A stretch of DNA of 64,000 nucleotides from an uncultured Bacteroidota bacterium (GTDB lineage Bacteria > Bacteroidota > Bacteroidia > NS11-12g > UBA9320), in contig CAKZLB010000013.1 of NCBI GenBank assembly GCA_937124965.1, positions 124,001-188,000 of the forward strand, given 5' to 3'. Below the pieces are notes generated by a model, which saw nothing but the letters and a program-made list of their open reading frames with translations, was not told the origin of the DNA and made no database searches. Positions 1 through 10,500 of this stretch are shown here, piece after piece; the stretch's first letter is position 1; the number at the start of each line of letters is the position of its first letter. The translations under genes were made by a program, and so were the position numbers.

Positions 1-1
1 A

Positions 2-3000
2 ATGAGCAGTCGTGATATTTATGTATACAAAGACTCCACTTACCTGATTTCTGCGAATTTAAAAGGAGTTGGCAACAGTGTTTTTTTTAGTACAAACAAT
101 GTAAATCCAATATTCACAAATGGTGTGGTTTTTTATGGTTTTGGAGATACCGTAAATATCAATACACAAAACAAATGGGAAAACCATTCACGAGTATACA
201 AACCTCCACATGATGGAAAACGACGTTTTGGCATAACATCGAATGGTTCATCTAATCCATTAAAAATTGACGATTTTACAGTTACCCGAATTGACTCCTT
301 TATGGCAGATACGTTGCCTTTGCTAACGTTAGGTTACGCTAACAATCTAAGAATTCCTATTTCTTGGAAAACAAACCATTTAGCTAATGCTTACATCATT
401 CAAACTACAATCAATAACTCTATAAATTCCAACGACACTATATTTAATTTAGCATTAAACACTGACACGATTCATAATTTAAAATCTGGCTCACGTTACA
501 CCATTAAAATTGGATACCAATACTCGAATAATTTAGTTATTTGGTCTTCACCTGTCTCTTATTCTACATCGTGCACGGTTGACACTGTACATTACGGCAA
601 ACCATACACTAAAGATTTTGAATCTCAATCTATGACAAATGTGGAGTGTATGATGACTGATAAAACATGGGAGTTTGACAATGCAATTAGCGGAACAGGA
701 GTTGCCAGTTTAAAGTATAGATCAAACATTAGTACTAGTGACACAGCTATTTTATGCGTAGCATCTGTTTACCTAGAATCTGGCAAAAAGTACGAAGTAA
801 GTTTTGATTATTTATTTAAGAAATCAAATCAAAAATCAAGTCTTATTATAAATGATAAGCGAACAGTCGTTGGTGGAAATTCTGTAGCAAACCTGTATTA
901 CTCAAGCAGTCCAAATTTTAATAAAGCAAACTATTTATTTAGGCCAAGTACTTCAAAAACATACTATTTCATGGTTGATTCGAAGCTTACCAGCTACAAT
1001 CAGATTAATATTGACAATATAAAAATCACGGCAGTGGGGCCATGTTCTGCAGGTACGGGAAATATTAAATTAGTAGTAGACACTTTATCAAGTCAAGAAA
1101 CTATAATTCATGTTGACAACTCGTATGAAGCCATGAATGGGTTTACGGTTGACGTTAATGACTACCCCGCAGGTCAATCCGGATCAAAGAGTTACGACTA
1201 CTTTGACACTGCACTACATACATTGAATGATACGATTTTTACTTTAAAAAATTTACAGCACTATAGAGCTTATAAAATGCGTGTTAAGGCCAATTGCTAT
1301 GACGGTTTAGAATCTGCTTGGTCCGACTGGGTTAACTTTACGACTGCATGTTATGACTCTATTGAGCACATCGATTCAACCAACTCATATTTCGTTGACT
1401 TTAACTACGTGTCGAGTCCAATATTTCCTGAATGTTGGGAGTCTTCCGCACCTACTATTGATATTACAAATCATCGAATAGATTTCAATAATTCTCAACC
1501 AAAAAGCGGAGAAGGTAGTGTCAGATTTTCAACAAGGAATAGATATAAACTGTATTCAAAAACGGTAACATTTGACACAGCAAATAACTATTCTATTTCA
1601 TTTTTGTCTTCTTCATTCAATAGTCAGGACTCCATTTTCTTAAGTATAATACGACAAGATTCAAATATCGTAATTGCTGATACAGTATTCAGTAGTTACG
1701 ACAATGGCTTATACATTAGAACCCATTCCATGGATTTCATTCCTAAATACTCTGGTAGAGTAAAACTAGTATGGACTGGTTATAATGATAATCAAAAATG
1801 GGTTTATAGTTCATTAGGTTTTTTATATATAGACAACGTAATGATTAAGCAAAAAGGTACTTGTGAAGTTGATAGCATAGCCTTATCATATGATTTTTTC
1901 AAAGCATCTGCAATAGTAAAGAAGTCGAAAAATTCATTAAGAAATGATTTAGAGATTGTCAGTCAAACCTCGTTTAAAAAAGTGTATTTTTCATCAGCTT
2001 CATCTCTTGATACCGTTACAGTCCCTACAAAAGGCAACGAAACTTACTTAATAAAACAAAGAACTTATTGTGTAAATGGAGACTCAAGTGATTTGAATGT
2101 TATATCGTTTACAAATCCTCTTAAATATAAAACAGTTGATCAAAATGGATATTGTGAATCGTTTATAGAGAATCCAAGTAGAGATGAATTTGTTGAAGAT
2201 TGGACGAGCACAGGTAGTCGTATTTATTTTAGTTCCGTTCAAGCACAAAGGAACAGTAGCGGGGCGATTTCAATATCTAACAAACCCTCTAATGCAGTAA
2301 AAGTTGAAGGTCTTTACAACTTGCATCGAATCGAGTCTCCTGCCTTAAAATTAACAGCGGATACTTTATATAATATTAGCAGTAAAATATATTTAGAGGA
2401 TAAACTTTCGGGTTTAAGAAGTTGGGACTATATGTATTACACCATTTATAATGTTGTTACAGGTGTTGAGCATACAATCATGAACCCAAGATCGTTAAGC
2501 TACTCAGGTACTTTCCACACCCACAATGCCATATTTTATCCCAAAGAAAATGGTATTTATACTGTAAGAACATACATACGTTGTTTAACCAAAACATATG
2601 CACCATACTCCATTTTAGGTTTTTATGATTTCTGCATTAACCCAGTTAATCAATCTTGTGCCGCTCCATTTGGTCTCAAGACTGTAGTAGACAGTACAAA
2701 AAAACAAATCAACTTTGTTTGGGGAAAAGTCCAAACTGCGAAAAAAGGTTACGAATGGTACATTGTTAAGAATGGTTCTTCAAGAATTTTGTACAGTGGC
2801 ACAAACAACTCAATTTTAGACACTTCAGCAAAACTATACGATCTAATTCCAGGCGAAGAGTATAAGTTCAATGTCCGTTCAAAATGTAACAGTCAATCGT
2901 TAAAATCTTCAGATCAGCTCTTTTCAGGGTGGTCCAGCAATGGGGTTGAAACTGCAGCTTGTTATGCACAGGCAATTGACTCATTTGTTATGTTTGATTT

Positions 3001-6000
3001 TGAGAATACAAGCCAAGGTGAATTACTTCCTCAATGTTTTACTCAAGATGCCAAAAACTACTGGCGGGTTATCGACACTAGTGGAAAACTGAAACCTCTG
3101 TCAGGTAAAAAATACTTACAATCCATCCCTGAATCTTATGCTTCCGTAACTTTTCCGCCCGTTGATTTAAAAGGTGACAGTAATTATACCATCTCTTTAA
3201 ACTTAATGAGTGATGGTGGAAATTCATGTGACTCCTTGGTAGTTTCGATGATAGATCCTGATGGAGCCATAATCAAACTAAGAACACTTTCTAACTTACA
3301 TCTTGGCAATATGTACACAACCAAAGTACTCCATTTGACTGCGCCACGCTCTGGATTTTATAAACTTAAGTTGGAAATATATCATGAAATATATTCTAGC
3401 TACCATTGGTTTTATAACAAAGAAATGGCTGGGCTGGCAATTGATGATGTTAAAATAGCCAAAACGAAAAACTGTGCTACACCGCAAGTCTTAAGCATCT
3501 CAACTCCTTTAGACGATCAATTGACAATCACAATTGATTCTTTTAACCACGCAAATGCCAAAATTGTACTTTATCGAAGTGGAACTTCATTAGTCGATAG
3601 TTTACCGTTAGATAGCGGCAAGGTGGTATACAACTTGGATAAAAGTAAGCTAAACCAGAAATGGTCTATGCTTTCTATTAGAAGTGGTTGCTCAGATAGC
3701 GCAATAATTGAAAATGAGTTTGTGATGGCACCAAGATGTAAGGCTATGAAATTCACAACAGACACCATTTATGATTACTTCATAAGTAACGTTCGTGAAT
3801 TGTCAATGCCAAATTGTTGGATATATTCCAATCCTAATGAATGGACTATGCTAGATTCAAATAGCACAAGTCAAAACCAAATGGCATCAAGTGGTAGAGG
3901 GTATTTGACTCATTCTTCGTTTCGTGCTGGTTCAGACACTATCTACTCTCCTCGTTTTTACTTAGAGAAATACCAGAAATATGGATTTTCCGTCGCACTT
4001 TCAAACAATAGATTTTCCAATTTTGTAAGAACTGGTTTATATAATTTCAAAACAAAAGAAACCAAAGTCTTGAGCCTACACATCGTAAAAGACGGAATTT
4101 ACAAAACGTACATCGATTCGTTTAAAGTTCAGGAACCTGGAGATTATGCTATTTTTTTTATAGGTATTGGAGGTGATTTTAGTAATGATAGGCAAGACAG
4201 GGGTAACATTACTATGGATGATTTTAAAATTTTTAAATCTAAAAATAGTTGTGAATATTCTGGCACCACAAGTACTTTAATCACTGAGACAAATCGAGTT
4301 CTATTAAAACTAAATACTGCAAATGCAGACCCAGTACTTTGGCATGTACAATACCCAAGTACACAGTTGAACCCTACATATATTGACAAAGGGAAGACCA
4401 AATCTGGAAATAGTTTTTGGGCAAACAATTTATTGCCAAGCACCAAATACTCACTATATGTTCAACGTGTTTGTCCAAATCAGGATACCGCGGCATGGGT
4501 TCTTGCAGATAATTTTATAACGCCATGCGCTTCTGATACTATTACTTACGACAAAATTTGTGAAGATTTTGAAACTGCCGACACGTCAGAGACATTATGT
4601 ACCGACATTTTCGATTGGAAAGTAATTAAGGATGGCTCGAATAAATATCTACATCTCCGAGGCGGGCAAACAACCTATATAAGGTCAAACAAGTTTTTGG
4701 CAAAAGATGAGGGGAGCATCGATATATCTGTAAAAGTGAAAGCTAACAAAAATTATGGAATTGATTCGCTTGTTTGTTACGTAATGGATTTATCGACTGG
4801 TATTAAATACTACGGAAATAACCCATTAAATGACACATTAATAATAGACTTCAAACCTCATAAAACGAATGTTGCAATACCACACAGAGGAATGTATCAA
4901 GTTGTCGTAATAGCTAAAGCCTCGAATATGCAGTACGGTGAAATTTTTATAGATGACTTTTGTTATTCCCTAAGCAACAGGTGTTTAGGAGTAAAGGAAG
5001 CGTCAGTTTCCAATGTGGAAAAAACACGAATTACCGTATCTTGGAAAACCTATAATCAGGCGGATTCCATGTACATCGGGTTTGCAGAATTAACTCCTAA
5101 TGGATATGGCAGTTACAAGTATTCTACTAGAGCCACGAACAATACATCATTTACACTAAATGATCTAAATCCTGGTACCTTTTACAAAATTAGAATTAAT
5201 CCAGTTTGTAATTCGACTAATAGTGATGATATAAGTGAATTTGACACATCGACAATATGCCTTACCGATACCGTTACACGAGAAAAATACTACATTGAAT
5301 CATTCACAAAAAGTGACAAACACCTTAAAAATAATTGTTTCGAAACATATGGAAACTACTATGTAGACACCATAAGCTCAAACAGTATTGAAAAAATTAA
5401 ACATAGTAGATATCTCGTAGCTATCGACCCTACAGGTACATTTAACACCAAGGAAATTTTGGTAAAAAGTGGCAAAACTTATAAGGCCAGTTTATTTTAC
5501 AAAACAGTAGATCTTAAGTATACAGACTCTATAACCTATGGCATTCTTGATGATTCATATAATGAAATAGCACGCACCAGTATTGTGAAGCCTAACAACA
5601 CCAACTATTTAAAAGACAGTTTTGATTACACATCAAAATCAAATGGAAAAGTTCATTTGTTTATCAAAGTTTATGGTCCAGATACGGTTTTTATTGATGC
5701 CTTAAAACTGGAGGAAAAGATTAAATGTGATTTCCCTATTGGCCTGAAAATTAATAAATTATCGAGTTTCGACGTCGAGTTCAATTGGTACACTGCTCGC
5801 TCAGAACACGGATATGACCTAGAATTAAAAAATATCGACAAACCATCTTTAGACCCCTTTATCTTCGCTTCGGATTCAAGCAAAACCGCGAATTCGATAT
5901 CGGTAAATGATGGTATTTTCCCTGGAAATTCATACCAAGTTAGGATAAAGTCTAAATGCATTAACGATTATGTGAGTGATTGGTCGCACAATGTTAATTT

Positions 6001-7438
6001 TACTGTACCATGTCCAACGTATTCTTTAGATGAATTAAACCGATTTGGTAATATTTCCTACAACGACTCTTCTTGGATGTGTTGGTATTTTGAAAATTCC
6101 ATAAATGACTCTAGCTACGATTGGCGGCGTGACACTACTTTAACCACATCTAAAGGAACCTTATTTGATAATTCAAGTGACAGCATTACTAATTATTTGT
6201 CGACTTTCGGAGTTGATATAAAGTCTTCAAGTATTGTTTCAACCATAAAAACGCCAACTTTAAGAATTAATTCAAATGGCGTCAATCGCATTTTATCTTT
6301 TGACATTGCCAAGAAAACATTTAGCACCGTTGAAGAAAATCGTATTGAGAATAATGAATTAGTTGTTCTGTTTGAAGGTTCAAAAAACACGATAGATACC
6401 CTGCTAAGGTTTAATGGTGATATTCGATCTGCATGGACAACAGTACATGTCGAAATACCAGATAATTTAATTGAAGGAAGAGTGGTCTTCCAATATCATC
6501 GGTCTGGAACATCGCCAGTGGCAAATGACCTTGCAATTGATAATGTAAAAATAAATACAGGCCAATGTGAAGACCTGTTCAATAAAATTAAGTCTACAGA
6601 CGAAGTAAACAATGTGTTCTGTATTAACCAAAATTCCAAGCTGTTTGTCGGCCAAAATAAGTCATTAAGTTATACAGCTAAAGTCGTTTCTAAGGATGGC
6701 ATTTCATTGAATCTGGCAAATGTTCAGTTGGATAATACAGTTTATAACCTCTCTAAAACGAACACGTTTATCGACAAAGAGTTCCTAGTTGTTTCTGGAA
6801 ATATTTTTAATTCAAAATCTAAAGATTCTATGAGAATTAATGGAGTCTCTGATATAGCGTTATTTTTACCTAAGATAGCCTTAATAAACCTGAATGATTC
6901 TGCTTCGAAAATTGTTGACAAACCTTCACATATTAAATACGACAGTCTTATTGCCTTTACAAGTGAGAAAGTCTTTAATATTAAGGAAGATAGTTTGAAA
7001 AGTATTGATTCGGGCTCTGTTAATATTTTGAAGAATAGTGCAGCTGTAACATCAGGGTACTGGGCCTTAGATTCACAATATGATGCTTACAAGTTTTCGC
7101 TACTTTTCGCCGAACTTCAGCAGAATTTTATTGTAGGTTATATAGGGGAAAAGGATACTTCCTCTAATGGTGTTTCTAATTCTATTCTCGGAAATGGAGT
7201 TATGATTTACCCAAACCCTACTTCAAGGTCGATAACCATTGATGCGTCACGGTCAAATTTGTTATATGAAACAATTGAAGTATTTGATGGTATTGGCAAA
7301 TTAGTAGCTACTAAGCGATTCGGAATGGAAGCTGTTGAGAAAATAGATTTATCCAAAGTCAGTCCTGGCCTTTTTTACGTGAGAATATCGAGTGCAAATC
7401 ATAAGTACAAAGTTTATCACAAGGTTTTAAAATACTAA
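2..7438 (+). CDS. Giant secreted FN3/jelly-roll repeat protein with T9SS type A C-terminal domain (5' end outside window)
   Basis: The open frame runs in from the left edge; the first Met sits inside a beta-rich domain and there is no signal peptide, so the N-terminus lies upstream. The visible 2478 residues alternate two module types. One is FN3-like, often opening with a Cys (for example CAAPFGLKTVVD, CLGVKEASVSNVEKT) and carrying a SW-K or W core; about eight are visible. The other is jelly-roll or MAM-like, with a 'DFE...CW' opening and an 'IDNVKI' or 'IDDFKI' ending. Residues from about 2402 (IYPNPTSRSITID) to the end match a T9SS type A sorting domain, which directs export and anchoring at the cell surface. 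FN3/jelly-roll arrays of this kind usually act as adhesins or substrate-binding proteins; that role is inferred. Stop at 7436-7438, 47 nt before the next promoter. Confidence 0.85.
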   Translation: MSSRDIYVYKDSTYLISANLKGVGNSVFFSTNNVNPIFTNGVVFYGFGDTVNINTQNKWENHSRVYKPPHDGKRRFGITSNGSSNPLKIDDFTVTRIDSFMADTLPLLTLGYANNLRIPISWKTNHLANAYIIQTTINNSINSNDTIFNLALNTDTIHNLKSGSRYTIKIGYQYSNNLVIWSSPVSYSTSCTVDTVHYGKPYTKDFESQSMTNVECMMTDKTWEFDNAISGTGVASLKYRSNISTSDTAILCVASVYLESGKKYEVSFDYLFKKSNQKSSLIINDKRTVVGGNSVANLYYSSSPNFNKANYLFRPSTSKTYYFMVDSKLTSYNQINIDNIKITAVGPCSAGTGNIKLVVDTLSSQETIIHVDNSYEAMNGFTVDVNDYPAGQSGSKSYDYFDTALHTLNDTIFTLKNLQHYRAYKMRVKANCYDGLESAWSDWVNFTTACYDSIEHIDSTNSYFVDFNYVSSPIFPECWESSAPTIDITNHRIDFNNSQPKSGEGSVRFSTRNRYKLYSKTVTFDTANNYSISFLSSSFNSQDSIFLSIIRQDSNIVIADTVFSSYDNGLYIRTHSMDFIPKYSGRVKLVWTGYNDNQKWVYSSLGFLYIDNVMIKQKGTCEVDSIALSYDFFKASAIVKKSKNSLRNDLEIVSQTSFKKVYFSSASSLDTVTVPTKGNETYLIKQRTYCVNGDSSDLNVISFTNPLKYKTVDQNGYCESFIENPSRDEFVEDWTSTGSRIYFSSVQAQRNSSGAISISNKPSNAVKVEGLYNLHRIESPALKLTADTLYNISSKIYLEDKLSGLRSWDYMYYTIYNVVTGVEHTIMNPRSLSYSGTFHTHNAIFYPKENGIYTVRTYIRCLTKTYAPYSILGFYDFCINPVNQSCAAPFGLKTVVDSTKKQINFVWGKVQTAKKGYEWYIVKNGSSRILYSGTNNSILDTSAKLYDLIPGEEYKFNVRSKCNSQSLKSSDQLFSGWSSNGVETAACYAQAIDSFVMFDFENTSQGELLPQCFTQDAKNYWRVIDTSGKLKPLSGKKYLQSIPESYASVTFPPVDLKGDSNYTISLNLMSDGGNSCDSLVVSMIDPDGAIIKLRTLSNLHLGNMYTTKVLHLTAPRSGFYKLKLEIYHEIYSSYHWFYNKEMAGLAIDDVKIAKTKNCATPQVLSISTPLDDQLTITIDSFNHANAKIVLYRSGTSLVDSLPLDSGKVVYNLDKSKLNQKWSMLSIRSGCSDSAIIENEFVMAPRCKAMKFTTDTIYDYFISNVRELSMPNCWIYSNPNEWTMLDSNSTSQNQMASSGRGYLTHSSFRAGSDTIYSPRFYLEKYQKYGFSVALSNNRFSNFVRTGLYNFKTKETKVLSLHIVKDGIYKTYIDSFKVQEPGDYAIFFIGIGGDFSNDRQDRGNITMDDFKIFKSKNSCEYSGTTSTLITETNRVLLKLNTANADPVLWHVQYPSTQLNPTYIDKGKTKSGNSFWANNLLPSTKYSLYVQRVCPNQDTAAWVLADNFITPCASDTITYDKICEDFETADTSETLCTDIFDWKVIKDGSNKYLHLRGGQTTYIRSNKFLAKDEGSIDISVKVKANKNYGIDSLVCYVMDLSTGIKYYGNNPLNDTLIIDFKPHKTNVAIPHRGMYQVVVIAKASNMQYGEIFIDDFCYSLSNRCLGVKEASVSNVEKTRITVSWKTYNQADSMYIGFAELTPNGYGSYKYSTRATNNTSFTLNDLNPGTFYKIRINPVCNSTNSDDISEFDTSTICLTDTVTREKYYIESFTKSDKHLKNNCFETYGNYYVDTISSNSIEKIKHSRYLVAIDPTGTFNTKEILVKSGKTYKASLFYKTVDLKYTDSITYGILDDSYNEIARTSIVKPNNTNYLKDSFDYTSKSNGKVHLFIKVYGPDTVFIDALKLEEKIKCDFPIGLKINKLSSFDVEFNWYTARSEHGYDLELKNIDKPSLDPFIFASDSSKTANSISVNDGIFPGNSYQVRIKSKCINDYVSDWSHNVNFTVPCPTYSLDELNRFGNISYNDSSWMCWYFENSINDSSYDWRRDTTLTTSKGTLFDNSSDSITNYLSTFGVDIKSSSIVSTIKTPTLRINSNGVNRILSFDIAKKTFSTVEENRIENNELVVLFEGSKNTIDTLLRFNGDIRSAWTTVHVEIPDNLIEGRVVFQYHRSGTSPVANDLAIDNVKINTGQCEDLFNKIKSTDEVNNVFCINQNSKLFVGQNKSLSYTAKVVSKDGISLNLANVQLDNTVYNLSKTNTFIDKEFLVVSGNIFNSKSKDSMRINGVSDIALFLPKIALINLNDSASKIVDKPSHIKYDSLIAFTSEKVFNIKEDSLKSIDSGSVNILKNSAAVTSGYWALDSQYDAYKFSLLFAELQQNFIVGYIGEKDTSSNGVSNSILGNGVMIYPNPTSRSITIDASRSNLLYETIEVFDGIGKLVATKRFGMEAVEKIDLSKVSPGLFYVRISSANHKYKVYHKVLKY

Positions 7439-7484
7439 AAACTAAGTACTGATAAGGTGATATAAAAGGTTGACTCAATTTCTA

Positions 7485-7492
7485 TATCTTTG
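7485..7492 (+). promoter_or_regulatory. Bacteroidota -7 promoter element (TATCTTTG)
   Basis: TATCTTTG matches the Bacteroidota -7 consensus TAnnTTTG. It lies 33 nt before the ATG at 7526, and its last bases include the TTG at 7490 that an ORF caller would take as a start. No TTG -33 element is seen at the usual 17-23 nt spacing. The element supports 7526 as the real start. Confidence 0.6.
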
Positions 7493-7525
7493 TTTACAAT
7501 CAAAACTGATAGCTATAAATCAAGC

Positions 7526-10500
7526 ATGAAATCACGTCGTCACATTTTATTAAGCCTATTCTTAATAACTGCTCTGCATATTTTTGCTGATACAAGTCAA
7601 ACTTGGATCAACAGTAGTGAATATTACTACAAAAGCGACAAAACTGGTGAGGTTTCATTCGTCAGATTTAATGTTGAAAGTCAGCCATTGTTTCAAGAAT
7701 GGCGGTTAGCTTTAAGTGATTTCTACCAGTTAGATTCATCTTATTCTTGGGTGTTTAAAGAAGATGGTCTGATGGTAAATGAATATGAAATTTCCCACAG
7801 ACGCATGAACTTGTACTATCATGGTGTGCCAGTGGAAGGAGCATACGCCGTAGCACACATAAGGCGAGGCAAAGTGATGTCATTCAATGCTGAGGTGTTT
7901 CGACCAACGAGACAACTTGCTCAAATAGGTTTTTCTCAAGCACTAAAGAAAGCTAAACTTGATCTTAAGTGTGAGGTTGGTATGTGGGAAGTTCCGAAAT
8001 GTGAACTTTTCTTGAAAAAAGAATCACAAAACAAAAATGCTACGTTTTACCCCATTGAACAATTGGTTTACACAACCACTTTCAATGACAAGGGTTTTAA
8101 AATAGAACTTGCCTATAAAATTGACTTATACTCCTTTCAACCTTTTTTCAGAAATTGGGTTTACGTATCTGCAACATCAGGAGGAATTATTCATACAGAA
8201 ACAAGAATTCATGAAACAAATGTTATTGGCACTGCTGTAACAAAATATTCGGGGACCCATGCAATGACTACAGATAGTGTTAGCTCACAACAATACAGGT
8301 TGCGAGAGTCAACTAGAGGGAATGGTATTGCTACATATAACTTGAAGAAGAACAAAACCTATAGTTCTGCCACGGACTTTTTAGATAGTAACAATTATTG
8401 GGACAATGTAAATGCAAATAAGGATGAAATTGCAGGTGATGTCCACTGGGGAACAGGAGCGACTTATGATTTTTACGATTCTATATATAACAGAAATAGC
8501 ATTGACAACAAGGGCTTTGCACTGAACTCATATGTCCATTATGATTCAGGTTATGCAAATGCTTTTTGGGACGGGAGTCGAATGACATATGGGGATGGGA
8601 ATAGTTCAGTTGGACCATTAACCAGTTTAGATATCGTTGGACATGAAATTACACATGGACTTACAACGAACACGGCAAATCTGATTTATCTATATGAATC
8701 AGGAGCATTAAACGAATCCTTCAGTGACATACTATCCATTGCAATAGAGTTTTGGGCAGATTCAGTTCGAGCTGACTGGCTTCTGGGGGAAGATGTTGTT
8801 TCGGGAGGAATTCGCAGTGCTTCCAACCCTAACTCAAAAGGTCAGCCTGACACGTACAAAGGTCGAAACTGGTACTACGGAAATAATGACAATGGTGGCG
8901 TACATACCAATTCTGGCGTGCAGAACCACTGGTTCTATCTATTAGCTGAAGGTGGAACCGGAATTACGGATTTTGGTGATAGTTTCAACGTTGCAGGTAT
9001 CGGAATTAAAAAGGCAACAGATATAGCATACCACAATCTTACTGGTTATTTAGGCAGATACTCTAAATATGAAGATGCAAGAAGGTTGTCTATTGAAGCG
9101 GCTTATGATTTATATGGCAAATGCTCTAAAGAAGTCCAATCAACACGAGACGCGTGGCATGCCGTGGGAATTGGAGAACGCACTGACACAATAATACAAG
9201 CTCGTTTCACTCATACTCAGAATATGTTTTGCGACACACCTGCAACCGTATTTTTTTATGTCAACACAAACTATGTTGACAGCGTGGTTTGGGATTTAGG
9301 CAACGGAGTAACAAGTTCTAAAACAAATCCGTTTACTAGTTACAATACCTTTGGGAGCTATGACATAAAGTTAAAAGTTTTTTCTTGTTCTGGGGGGATA
9401 GATAGTATTACAAAGTCAAATTTTGTGGTTATTGATTCTTCTTCTAGAATCTGTAAAACAACGGTAATGCCTCGCTCAGGGAAAGGGCCTACTCAGACTT
9501 TTTGTGAAGGAATTTTGGAGGACGATGGTGGATCTTCAAGTTACAGCAACAATACAAACTCAACTGTCACAATCGACCCACCTGGGAACGACACCATTAC
9601 GCTAGACTTAAAAAGTTTTGGTTTTGCTAAAAACGACTCACTATTGATTTATGATGGGACTTCTACAAGCGACAAATTGTTAGCTGCACTGACCACGGGA
9701 GGATCAACAGGAGTGTATTATGCCACTTCCGGAGCCGCCACAATTAGGCAGTTTTCTAACAACGTTGACGTTTCCTCAGGTTTTTCAATCGAATGGTCGG
9801 TACCATACAGTAAAAGCAATCCAATTGCCTCATTTACAATACCCAGTCAAGCCGGTTTTAATTCGGATGTTCAGTTTGCAAACACCTCTACGGGTGGTGG
9901 ACAATACTTCTGGGATTTTGGTGATGGAACATATTCCATAGAACAAAACCCGACACATAGGTATACAAAGACGGATACATTTCAAGTGCGATTAATCGCA
10001 GAGAATTGTATAGGCAGAGATACCACAAGTTATAAAACATTAATCATTGATGGTGCTCCAATCATGACGATTTCACCTCAAACTATCTACGACACCTTAT
10101 GGACTGGAGACACCAGCGTAAAAAGTGTAAAAATATACAATACTGGTACTGGAGGCTTGACTTTAAACGTTGAGCCTTACAGTGCTCATAAAACGCAAAA
10201 AAGCAATGTAGACATCTGTATGTTTACACACTACACCAAAGACACCAGCGCTATTCATATGGTTGATTCGATTTTTTCTATTGATTACGCATCAACAAGA
10301 ATGTGGGAGTATAAGAGCCACGACACATCGCTTTTAAAACATTACCTAAACTTTTGCGGCGTGGTTATCATACCAAACGGAATGTATTATGGAACAAAAA
10401 TTCGAGGATTAAACGATATTCTAGATACCTACGTAAGGGACGGTGGGTTAATTATTTTGACGGGGAGCGGCGACATCGATTGGATGTTCTATCTTGGATT

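Noticed and set aside
7490-7525. Start of the M4 protease at TTG 7490 (and similar TTG starts at 16137, 20365, 26604, 27491)
   Set aside because: Each lies within a promoter element or ahead of a clean ATG with a signal peptide or the known family N-terminus.
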